From: Dactylosporangium sucinum
GTDB lineage: Bacteria; Actinomycetota; Actinomycetes; Mycobacteriales; Micromonosporaceae
Length of the DNA: 32,208 nucleotides
NCBI RefSeq assembly: GCF_014647515.1
Contig: NZ_BMPI01000104.1
Location: forward strand, 1-32,208
Reading direction: 5' to 3'
The notes under the pieces are model-generated. The model was not told the DNA's origin. It did not search any database and saw nothing but the letters and a program-made list of their open reading frames with translations. The position numbers and the translations under genes are program-made. This document shows positions 21,430 to 28,627 of this stretch, piece by piece (within the stretch, counting starts at the first letter, position 1; each line of letters begins with the position of its first letter).

Positions 21430-22282
21430 GCCTCGGGACGATCTGCTCGGCGACGCCGGTGACGAACTCGACCGGGTGACGGTCGGGCATGAGCATGACC
21501 TCCGTGATGCCCAGCTTGCCGAACGCCTCCACGTCGGCCAGCCAGGCGTCGACGTCCACCAGCGCCGGGCGGTTCACCAGCGCCGTCTTGACGATCGTGC
21601 CGTAGTCGCGGCCCTCCGCCGCGCAGTGCTCGCGGAGCACCGACAGCTTGTGCTCGACGTCGGCGGCCGAGCTGCCGAAGATGTTGCACGCGTCGGCGTA
21701 CTTCGCCACCAGGCGCAGCGTCTTCTTCTCGCCGCCCCCGCCGATCATGATCATGGGGCGCGGGCGGGTCAGGGGCTGCGGCGAGTTCAGCGTCTCGGCG
21801 AGCCGGTAGTGGCGGCCCTCGTAGGGGCCGTTGTCGTCGCTCCACATCTGCAGGCAGATCTGCAGCGTCTCCTCCAGGCGCTCGAAGCGCTCGGCGACGG
21901 GGACGACCGGGACGCCCAGGCCGCGCTGCTCGCGCTCATACCAGGACGCGCCGATGCCGAGGCGGGCGCGGCCGCCGGAGAGCACGTCGAGCGTGCTGAC
22001 GGTCTTGGCGAGGATGCCGGGGTGACGGTACATCACCCCGGTCACCAGCAGGCCCAGCGTCATCCGCGAGGTCAGCGCGGCGAGGTAGCCGAGCGTCGTG
22101 TAGCCCTCCAGCATCGGCTCCTCGGCAGGGGCCGTCTGTTCCATCTGGAAGAAGTGGTCCATGACGGTGAACGAGTCCACCCCCGCCTGGTCGGCGATCT
22201 GGGCGGTCTCGCGCAGGGTCGGTGCGATGGCGGCCGGCTCCGCCGGGGTCGAGTAGTTCCAGTAGTGCAGACCCAGCTTCAT
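21413..22282 (-). CDS. LLM-class flavin/F420-dependent oxidoreductase
   Basis: A 289-aa luciferase-like monooxygenase fold protein (TIM barrel). It has KLGLHYWNY at the first strand, FTVMDHFFQM, TSRMTLGLLVTGVMYRHPGILAKTVSTLD (the usual phosphate/cofactor loop), GRARLGIGASWYEREQRGLG and PRPMIMIGGGGEKKTLRLVAKYADACN. The sequence style matches the actinobacterial F420-dependent group more than bacterial luciferases; the cofactor is inferred. It lies 22 bp after the formamidase gene and overlaps the next gene, so it acts in the same pathway, perhaps oxidising an amide- or amine-derived substrate. The exact reaction cannot be read. Confidence 0.88.
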   Translation of the reverse strand: MKLGLHYWNYSTPAEPAAIAPTLRETAQIADQAGVDSFTVMDHFFQMEQTAPAEEPMLEGYTTLGYLAALTSRMTLGLLVTGVMYRHPGILAKTVSTLDVLSGGRARLGIGASWYEREQRGLGVPVVPVAERFERLEETLQICLQMWSDDNGPYEGRHYRLAETLNSPQPLTRPRPMIMIGGGGEKKTLRLVAKYADACNIFGSSAADVEHKLSVLREHCAAEGRDYGTIVKTALVNRPALVDVDAWLADVEAFGKLGITEVMLMPDRHPVEFVTGVAEQIVPRLAQLP

Positions 22283-22304
22283 GGGCCAAACCTAACGCGG
22301 ATCC

Positions 22305-23306
22305 TCACAGGGCCGCCGCGATCCTCCGCAAACGGTCGTGGACCCCTTCGTAAACGGAGATCCTCCCGAGGTACCGCTTCAAGATCTTGGCGACTATCGT
22401 GTAGTTGGTGTCGCAGACGTTTCCGACGGGGGCCTCGCCCGCCTGGCTGACCAGCTGGTAGGCGTCGAGGTGGTCGAGGCCGGTCAGCCCGGCGACCCAG
22501 GTGACGAGGTCGTGCTGGCTGATGCGGAACGCGTCCTCCAGCGGGCGGGCCGAGCCGGTGCTCATCAGGAAGTCGTCCGACTCGAGCCGTGGCCACGGCG
22601 TCGGTACCGCCTTGAGCAGCTCCACGACGACCGTCGTCTCCATCGCCGCCTCGACGGCCACGCCGCTGACCTCGCCGTGGCCCTGCCGCGCGTGGCCGTC
22701 GCCCAGGGCGAAGAGGGCGCCGTCGACGTTGACCCCGAGGTACACCGTGACGCCCGCCCGCAGCTCGGGGGTGTCCATGTTGCCGCCGTGCGCGTCGGGC
22801 GTGATCGTCATCTTCACCTCCGACGCCGCCGGCGCCACCCCGACGGTGCCGTGCATCGGGTCCATCGGCAGGTCGACGGTGAAGTCGCTGTTGCGGGCAC
22901 GGTACCGCGCGATGCCGAGGTCGCGCGCCAGCTCGTACCACCACACCCGCTCCTCGAGCGGCGGCTGCAGCGTCGCCGTGTGCGACGTCGACGTCAGCGC
23001 GCCGAAGTGCGGGAACGTGCTGGACACGGCCCAGTCGCGGGCCGGCTCGATCGACGCGAAGTGCAGCGCGAGCGTGTCGCCCGGCTCGGCGCCCTCGACG
23101 TGGAACGGGCCGCTGACCGGGTTGAGGTACGGGAACCGGCAGACCACGGTCGGCAGGTCGTCGACGCCGCGGACCTTCCCGCCGAAGCAGTCCTCAGTGG
23201 ACACCCGCAGCACGTCGCCGGGGCGGACCCGGCGCACCGGGGGCCGCCCGCCGAAGGTGTACGCGAGCTCGTCCGGCTCCGGCCGGTAGACGTGCAGGTC
23301 ACTCAT
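22305..23306 (-). CDS. Acetamidase/formamidase
   Basis: A 333-aa enzyme of the FmdA/AmdA family, which hydrolyses short aliphatic amides to acid and ammonia in the cytoplasm. Family blocks include VNPVSGPFHVEGAEPGDTLALHF (split by the N-terminal beta region), DPMHGTVGVAP, TPDAHGGNMD, and LGVNVDGALFALGDGHARQGHGEVSG with its metal-binding His/Asp set. The C-terminal CDTNYTIVAKI follows. Length is normal. ATG 23306 overlaps the permease stop by 8 nt, so transporter and amidase are coupled; the amide is probably imported by that permease. Substrate chain length is not predictable. Confidence 0.9.
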   Translation of the reverse strand: MSDLHVYRPEPDELAYTFGGRPPVRRVRPGDVLRVSTEDCFGGKVRGVDDLPTVVCRFPYLNPVSGPFHVEGAEPGDTLALHFASIEPARDWAVSSTFPHFGALTSTSHTATLQPPLEERVWWYELARDLGIARYRARNSDFTVDLPMDPMHGTVGVAPAASEVKMTITPDAHGGNMDTPELRAGVTVYLGVNVDGALFALGDGHARQGHGEVSGVAVEAAMETTVVVELLKAVPTPWPRLESDDFLMSTGSARPLEDAFRISQHDLVTWVAGLTGLDHLDAYQLVSQAGEAPVGNVCDTNYTIVAKILKRYLGRISVYEGVHDRLRRIAAAL

Positions 23307-24678
23307 TGGTCTGTCCCGCGAGTCGGGGCCGGCGGCCGGTGGCGTAGAGCACGACGAGGATGACCACGCCGATGCCGAGCCAGGTGAAGCCGAGCATCTG
23401 CGCGGCGACCTTGGCGTTGATGACGACGTACAGCAGGATCGCGAACCCGATCAACGGGAACACCAGGTGGCGCAGCCAGTCGCGGCTGCCGTTGCGAACG
23501 ACGTGGTGCCAGAACACCGAGACGTGCAGGGCCAGGAACGCGGTCATCGCCCCGAAGTTGATCAGCGTCGACAGCAGCGTGATGCCGTCGTCGCGCGACC
23601 ACATGTAGAGGCCCAGCGCGAGCGACACCACCGCCACGACGAAGGTGGCATTCGTCGGCACCTTGTGCCGCTGCGAGATGCGCGACAGGAACGACGGCAG
23701 CTGCCGGTCGCGCGCCATCGCGTACAGCAGGCGGGAGGTCGCCACCTGCGCCACCAGCGAGTTGGCGAAGCCCCAGGCCACGGCGGTCGCGACCGCGGTC
23801 AGCGTGGCGAGCCAGGCGCCGCCCCCGACGTGGGCCGCGTCGTAGAAGGCGGTCCCGTCCGAGTCCCCCTCGGCGAGGAGCCGCTGCGGCTCCGGCACCA
23901 GCAGCGCCGCGACCCACGTCTGCACGATGAACAGCACGCCCGCGAGCATCAGCGCGGCCACCATCGACCGGCCGATCTGCCGGGCCTCGCCCTTGTGCTC
24001 CTCGGCGAGCATCGAGATGCCGTCGAAGCCGAGGAACGACAGCACCGCGATCGACACCGCCCCGAAGACGAGGGACCAGGAAAAGGTGGCGCTGTTGTAC
24101 AGCGGCTCGAAGCTGAACCCGCGGCCCTTGCCCTGCGCGAGCGCCACGACGCCGATGACCAGGAAGATCGCCAGCACGATCAGCTCGCCGACGAGCATGA
24201 ACTTGTTGACGATCGCGGTGAGCTGGATGCCGAGCAGGTTGACGACGGTGTTGAGCGCGACGAAGGCGACCAGCCAGACCCACACCGGCACTGCGGTGAC
24301 CACGGAGTTCATCGCGACGCTGGCGATGAGGTACAGCAGGCCGGGCACCAGCACGTAGTCGAGCAGGATCACCCAGCCGGCCAGGAAGCCGACCGGGGCC
24401 GCGATCCCGCGCCCGGCGTAGCTGTAGACCGAGCCGGCCATGGGGAACGCCTTGACCATCTGGGCGTAGGACAGCGCGGTGAAGACCATGGCGACCATGC
24501 CGATGGCATACGCGAGGGCGACCATGCCGCCGGAGCCCTGGAAGACGCCGCCGAAGATGCCGAACGGCGCGATCGGCACCATGAAGATGAGGCCGTACAC
24601 CAGGAGGTCGGTGAACGTGAGCGAGCGCTGCAGTTCCTGGGTGTATCCGAACCGCTCGATCTGCTGTGGGTCCGTCAT
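23299..24678 (-). CDS. APC-superfamily permease
   Basis: A 459-aa membrane transporter with about twelve helices. The first helix has VPIAPFGIFGGVFQGSGGMVALAYAIGMV, carrying the Gly-rich unwound segment where APC carriers bind substrate and ion. SYAQMVKAFPMAGSVYSYAGRG is the classic second block, and FLGFDGISMLAEEHKGEARQIGRS matches helix 6 and loop 6/7. It probably imports an amino acid, amine or amide for the amidase encoded immediately downstream (8-nt overlap). ATG 24678 was chosen over the frame start at 24723 because MTDPQQIERFGYTQELQRSL is a typical cytoplasmic N-terminus. It is the first gene of the four-gene operon. Confidence 0.9.
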   Translation of the reverse strand: MTDPQQIERFGYTQELQRSLTFTDLLVYGLIFMVPIAPFGIFGGVFQGSGGMVALAYAIGMVAMVFTALSYAQMVKAFPMAGSVYSYAGRGIAAPVGFLAGWVILLDYVLVPGLLYLIASVAMNSVVTAVPVWVWLVAFVALNTVVNLLGIQLTAIVNKFMLVGELIVLAIFLVIGVVALAQGKGRGFSFEPLYNSATFSWSLVFGAVSIAVLSFLGFDGISMLAEEHKGEARQIGRSMVAALMLAGVLFIVQTWVAALLVPEPQRLLAEGDSDGTAFYDAAHVGGGAWLATLTAVATAVAWGFANSLVAQVATSRLLYAMARDRQLPSFLSRISQRHKVPTNATFVVAVVSLALGLYMWSRDDGITLLSTLINFGAMTAFLALHVSVFWHHVVRNGSRDWLRHLVFPLIGFAILLYVVINAKVAAQMLGFTWLGIGVVILVVLYATGRRPRLAGQTNE

Positions 24679-24719
24679 GTCGCCACACGGTAGACCGAAT
24701 ACTTGAATCTGGAAAGATC

Positions 24720-25817
24720 TCACTTACGGCGGATCGCCGCCACCGCACCGAGGGCGACGGTCGCGACGGCGCACAGCAGCAGGGTCTGGCGGGCGCCGAA
24801 CGCCTCGACCAGGGGGCCGCCGAGCACCGTGCCGAGCGGCGCGGCCAGGGCGGCGACCGAGCCGAAGGTGGCCAGGGCGCGGGTGTCACCCTGGAGGCGG
24901 GCCATGGCGACCGGCAGGAACGGGGCCCAGACCAGGCCGGCGACCCCGAACGCGGCCATGGCGAGCGGCTGCGGCGCGCCGAGGCCGAGCGGGAGCATCG
25001 CGATGCCGAACGCGCCGATGATGGCGGCGACCGGCGGGTGGCGGCGCACCCGCGCGGTGAGCAGGCCGCCGGCCACCGCTCCGGCGCCGAACGCCGTGTA
25101 GTACCAGCCGAGCAGGGTCGCGTCGCCGCCGAGGTTCTCGGACACGTGGATCGGCATGGCCGCGTAGAACGGGCCGAACAGGAAGAAGAACAGCGCGCCG
25201 AGGACGATCAGGCCGGTCACCTTGAGGTGCTCCCGCTTCGGCTCGGGTGCGCGGGGGGTGCGCGGGACCATGCGGTAAGTAAGAGCGAGCACCGCGAATG
25301 AGGCGGCGTCGATGGCGATCACCACGCCCGGGTTGGTCCAGGCGATGAGCAGGCCCGCGAGCGGCGGGCCGGCGATCGTGGCGAACTCGGCGATCGTCGT
25401 GAGCACCGCGTTGGCGGCGACGTGCCGCTCGGCGGGCAGCAGCTCGGCGATGAGGGCGTAGCGGCCGGCCGAGCCCCAGGCGGCGAGCAGCGACGAGACC
25501 GCGAGCAGCGCGACGAACAGGCCGGGGCTCAGGGCGCCGAGCGCGTAGGTCACGGCGACCGCGCCGAGGCAGCCGGCGCGCAGGACGGCGTTCCAGCCGG
25601 CGAGCTGGGCCCCCGGCCTGGTGCGCAGCCAGCGCGCGAAGAGGACGCCGCCGAGCGCGCTGGGCAGGGAGTAGGCGGCGACCGCGACCGCCACCCAGGT
25701 CGGGCGGGGGTCGAGCTCGAGCGCGAGCCAGCTCACGGCGACGATCGACATGCCGTCGCCAAGGGCGGAGAACGCGAGCCCGGGCAGCAGCCGGCGGAGG
25801 ACGGGGTGGTTCCACAC
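24720..25817 (-). CDS. MFS transporter
   Basis: A 365-aa major facilitator with about twelve helices, closest in look to the MFS_3/EntS-type efflux group. The start NHPVLRRLLPGLAFSALGDGMSIVAVSWLAL, the 2-3 loop LFARWLRTRPGAQL, a central cytoplasmic loop PRTPRAPEPKREHLK, and the C-terminal half starting VLGALFFFLFGPFYAAMPIHV all fit. The substrate is unknown. No Shine-Dalgarno precedes either GTG 25817 or TTG 25853, so the start is uncertain and the message may be leaderless; GTG was preferred because the extra 12 residues are polar and not family-like. The gene ends 41 bp before the permease start and is divergent from the copper oxidase gene. Confidence 0.87.
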   Translation of the reverse strand: MWNHPVLRRLLPGLAFSALGDGMSIVAVSWLALELDPRPTWVAVAVAAYSLPSALGGVLFARWLRTRPGAQLAGWNAVLRAGCLGAVAVTYALGALSPGLFVALLAVSSLLAAWGSAGRYALIAELLPAERHVAANAVLTTIAEFATIAGPPLAGLLIAWTNPGVVIAIDAASFAVLALTYRMVPRTPRAPEPKREHLKVTGLIVLGALFFFLFGPFYAAMPIHVSENLGGDATLLGWYYTAFGAGAVAGGLLTARVRRHPPVAAIIGAFGIAMLPLGLGAPQPLAMAAFGVAGLVWAPFLPVAMARLQGDTRALATFGSVAALAAPLGTVLGGPLVEAFGARQTLLLCAVATVALGAVAAIRRK

Positions 25818-25912
25818 CCGGCAACTTGATCGCGCTTCCGGCCCGGCGGGCAAGACTTATCGCCGTCGGCGTATTCAGCGCACAGCGGAGCGTGACAGGC
25901 CCCTACGGCCGA

Positions 25913-25942
25913 TTGGGCGGGCCCTGTCCATGCGGTTAGGTT
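25913..25942 (+). promoter_or_regulatory. Candidate promoter of the copper radical oxidase gene
   Basis: TTGGGC (25913-25918) and TAGGTT (25937-25942), spaced 18 bp, resemble a housekeeping actinobacterial promoter. Transcription would start near 25949, giving a leader of about 30 nt that includes the GAGGAGG site at 25961-25967. Flanking GACAGG (25894-25899) and CCTGTC (25923-25928) form an inverted pair across the -35 that could be an operator, though six bases may be chance. Confidence 0.42.
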
Positions 25943-25977
25943 CAACCGGTTCGCTTGGCCGAGGAGGACTCGCGTTG

Positions 25978-27921
25978 GTGCCGCACTGGATTCGCCGGAA
26001 GATCATCCTGCCCGTCGTGGCGGCGGCGGTGCTCGGGGGCGCCAACATCCCGCCGATGTGGTCCGCCGCCAACAACTGGATGCACGAGCGGAAGATCAAC
26101 AGCGCCGAATACAAGGCCACGCACGGGTTCTGGCAGGTCGTCGAGCTGCCGAAGGGCCAGCGGGTCAACGCGATCCACGCCGCGCTGCTCCCGTCGGGCA
26201 AGATCCTGCTCATCGCCGGCTCCGGCAACGACCGCACGCAGTTCGAGGCCGGCACGTTCAAGACGCTCATCTTTGACCCGGCCAACGGGCACACCGCGCT
26301 GGTGCCGACGCCGACCGACCTGTTCTGCGCCGGGCACGCGTTCCTGCCCGACGGCAAGCTGCTGGTGGCCGGCGGCACCCTGCGCTATGAGGTGCTCGAG
26401 CAGAACGTCGAGCGGGCCGGCGGCACGCTCACGGTGAAGAACGAGTCGCCGGAGAGTGAGCGCGCGTTCCCGAAGGGCACGGCGTTCGTCGCCCCGGACG
26501 GGAAGAAGTACATCGCCAACGACGACTTCGTCGTTCCCGCGGCCACGAAGGTCATCACGCCCGCGCACACCAAGAACGCCCCGCCGACCGTCACCATCAC
26601 GGCCGGCCAGACGAAGATCTGGGTCGACGCGGCCGAGGAGGGCGCCGACTACGTGCGGACCACCTACGCGCAGTACGAGTTCGTGGGCCTGTCCGGCATC
26701 GACGCGCACAACCTCTACGCGATCGCCGACAAGATCGAGATGAAGAAGCAGGACTACCAGGGCCGCAAGGAGGCCTACGAGTTCAACCCGTTCACCGAGC
26801 AGTACGAGCGGGTGGGCGACATGCACGAGAAGCGGTGGTATCCGACGCTGACCGGCCTGCCCGACGGCTCGGTCCTCGCGGTGTCCGGCCTCGACGGCAG
26901 CGGCGAGGTGGTCAGCGGCGCGCAGAACGAGATCTACGACCCGCAGACCAAGCAGTGGACGATCCGCCGCGACCTGGACCGCTACTTCCCGACCTACCCG
27001 GCGCTGTTCCAGACCGATCGCGCGGGCGTGCTGTTCTTCTCCGGCTCCAACTCGGGCTACGGCCCGGCGACCAAGGGCCGCGTCCCCGGCTTCTGGAACC
27101 TCGGCGACAACAGCTTCGAGGCGGTGCCCGGCCTGCGCGACGCCGACCAGCTGGAGACGAGCATGTCGGCCTTCGCCGGCCCGGTGCAGGACCAGCGGGT
27201 GATCGTGGTCGGCGGCGGCGGGGTCGGCGAGTCGGCGAAGTCGACCAAGCGCATCGACGTCATCAAGCTCGGCGACGCCAGCCCGCGCTTCACGGCCGGC
27301 CCCGACCTGCCGCACGGCACCCGCTACCCCAACCTGGTCCAGCTCCCCGACGACACGGTCCTGATCACCAACGGCTCCGGCGACTACCGCGGCCGCGGCG
27401 CCTCCGACAACCACACGGCGCGCATCTACCACCCGTCGACGAACACCCTGTCGGTCGCGGCCGACCCGCACGTGGGCCGCAACTACCACAGCGCCGCGGT
27501 CCTGCTGCCGGACGGCCGCGTGCTCACGGTGGGCTCCGACCCGCTGTTCCGCGACAAGAAGAACAGCATCACGGGCACGTTCGAGCAGCGCCTGGAGATC
27601 TACACCCCGGCGTATCTCTTCCGCGGCCCCGGCCCGGTCGTCGGCGAGGGCCCCACCACGCTGACGTACGGCCAGCGGGCCACCTTCAAGTCCATGTCGA
27701 CGGCGGGCGTGGCCTCGGCCCGCCTGATCCGCCCGAGCGCCGCCACCCACATGCTCAACACCGAGCAGCGGACGGTGGCCCTGGACCTGACCGCCGCCGC
27801 CGACTCGGTGACGGTGACGGTGCCCTCGTCGCAGGCCCTGCTCCCCCCGGGGCCGTACATGCTGTTCCTCGTCGACAAGAACGGCGTCCCCTCCCAGGCC
27901 CGCTGGGTCCAGGTCAACTAG
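25978..27921 (+). CDS. GlxA-like copper radical oxidase (galactose/glyoxal oxidase family)
   Basis: A 647-aa surface oxidase of the kelch + DUF1929 type, close in length to Streptomyces GlxA. It should oxidise a primary alcohol or aldehyde on a glycan or small molecule to produce H2O2. An N-terminal signal-anchor (residues 5-30) is followed by a seven-bladed propeller and a C-terminal Ig-like domain. Compared with galactose oxidase, Cys117 (DLFCAGHAF) and Tyr288 (EKRWYPTL) are the cross-linked pair. Tyr503-His504 (GRNYHSAAVLLPDGRV) and His591 (AATHMLNTEQR) are the other copper ligands. An insert of about 125 residues lies between Cys117 and Tyr288. GTG 25978 follows GAGGAGG by 10 nt; TTG 25975 (7-nt spacing) is equally plausible. 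The usual cslA partner is not in this window. Confidence 0.9.
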   Translation: MPHWIRRKIILPVVAAAVLGGANIPPMWSAANNWMHERKINSAEYKATHGFWQVVELPKGQRVNAIHAALLPSGKILLIAGSGNDRTQFEAGTFKTLIFDPANGHTALVPTPTDLFCAGHAFLPDGKLLVAGGTLRYEVLEQNVERAGGTLTVKNESPESERAFPKGTAFVAPDGKKYIANDDFVVPAATKVITPAHTKNAPPTVTITAGQTKIWVDAAEEGADYVRTTYAQYEFVGLSGIDAHNLYAIADKIEMKKQDYQGRKEAYEFNPFTEQYERVGDMHEKRWYPTLTGLPDGSVLAVSGLDGSGEVVSGAQNEIYDPQTKQWTIRRDLDRYFPTYPALFQTDRAGVLFFSGSNSGYGPATKGRVPGFWNLGDNSFEAVPGLRDADQLETSMSAFAGPVQDQRVIVVGGGGVGESAKSTKRIDVIKLGDASPRFTAGPDLPHGTRYPNLVQLPDDTVLITNGSGDYRGRGASDNHTARIYHPSTNTLSVAADPHVGRNYHSAAVLLPDGRVLTVGSDPLFRDKKNSITGTFEQRLEIYTPAYLFRGPGPVVGEGPTTLTYGQRATFKSMSTAGVASARLIRPSAATHMLNTEQRTVALDLTAAADSVTVTVPSSQALLPPGPYMLFLVDKNGVPSQARWVQVN

Positions 27922-27928
27922 GACGCAA

Positions 27929-27984
27929 CATGATCGATGGAGACTTCTGGTCGTCATGGCAGCCAGAAGTCTCCATCGATCATG
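27929..27984. terminator. Perfect 22-bp stem between convergent genes
   Basis: Arms 27929-27950 and 27963-27984 are exact inverted copies (core CGATGGAGACTTCTGG) around a 12-nt loop. The stem begins 7 bp after the oxidase stop and ends 22 bp before the stop of the minus-strand gene 28007-28567. It can serve as a bidirectional terminator. It is less GC-rich than the surroundings and has no T-run. Its sequence is unrelated to the 80-bp elements. Confidence 0.75.
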
Positions 27985-28006
27985 AGGCCGAACGGATCGG
28001 ACCGGG

Positions 28007-28567
28007 TCAGGCGGAGTGCCCCGCGGGGATCACGTGGGTGGCGCCCGTGCCCAGGCGCTGGACGGCCAGCTCGGCGATCTCCGGGGTCAGGTTGCGGGCG
28101 TCGGCCACGTTCCAGCCGTCGCCCGCCGCGTACGTCGCGCCGGACCAGGTCGGGTGCAGGACCGGGATCACGGCCTCCATGACGGCGGCGAAGGTCCGGC
28201 CGTCCGTCGCCTCGTCGAAGGTGGTGATCGTGACGACCACGCCGTTCAGGGTGCAGGTGCCCTGGTCGCGGTAGGTGTAGACGGCGTCGGTGTGCTTCGC
28301 CGCCCGGGTGTAGCCGTCGCAGCCCAGGTTGTCGGCGATCGTCGACGCGTCCGCACCGAGGTACTTCGGCTTCGTCAGCGTGTCGATCGCGTTCGGGGCC
28401 TGCCAGCCGGCCACGCCGGCCACCGCGGCCAGGGCCAGGGCACCCAGCACCAGGCGGACGCGGTTCGGACGGCGCTCGTCGCCCGCCGGGCCGTTGGTCA
28501 GGATGTCGGCCGGCTTCTCGTCAAGGTCGATCGTGGTCAACTCGGCTACGCCCTTCATGTCGGCCAT
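28007..28567 (-). CDS. Single-pass membrane protein of unknown function
   Basis: I do not recognise a family. The 186-aa product has a polar cytoplasmic N-terminus (about 1-38, acidic then Arg-rich), one membrane helix (about 39-58, VRLVLGALALAAVAGVAGW) and an external domain of about 125 residues. That domain has two cysteines (NLGCDGYTR and QGTCTLNGV) and a pattern like small extracellular alpha/beta domains. ATG 28567 was preferred; TTG 28582 would add MDLYD. No clear Shine-Dalgarno is visible, so it may be leaderless. It is followed by the perfect hairpin at 27929-27984 and preceded by the DUF2334 protein gene 60 bp upstream, so co-transcription with that gene is possible. Confidence 0.7.
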   Translation of the reverse strand: MADMKGVAELTTIDLDEKPADILTNGPAGDERRPNRVRLVLGALALAAVAGVAGWQAPNAIDTLTKPKYLGADASTIADNLGCDGYTRAAKHTDAVYTYRDQGTCTLNGVVVTITTFDEATDGRTFAAVMEAVIPVLHPTWSGATYAAGDGWNVADARNLTPEIAELAVQRLGTGATHVIPAGHSA

Positions 28568-28627
28568 GTCGTACAAATCCAAACTAGGTGCGATTCCGGT
28601 GCGGTTCTGTCCCCTGACCGGCCGCGG

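Noticed and set aside
25942..27957. 671-codon minus-strand frame opposite the copper oxidase
   Set aside because: It is a compositional shadow. The plus strand has all conserved catalytic residues, a Shine-Dalgarno and a candidate promoter.
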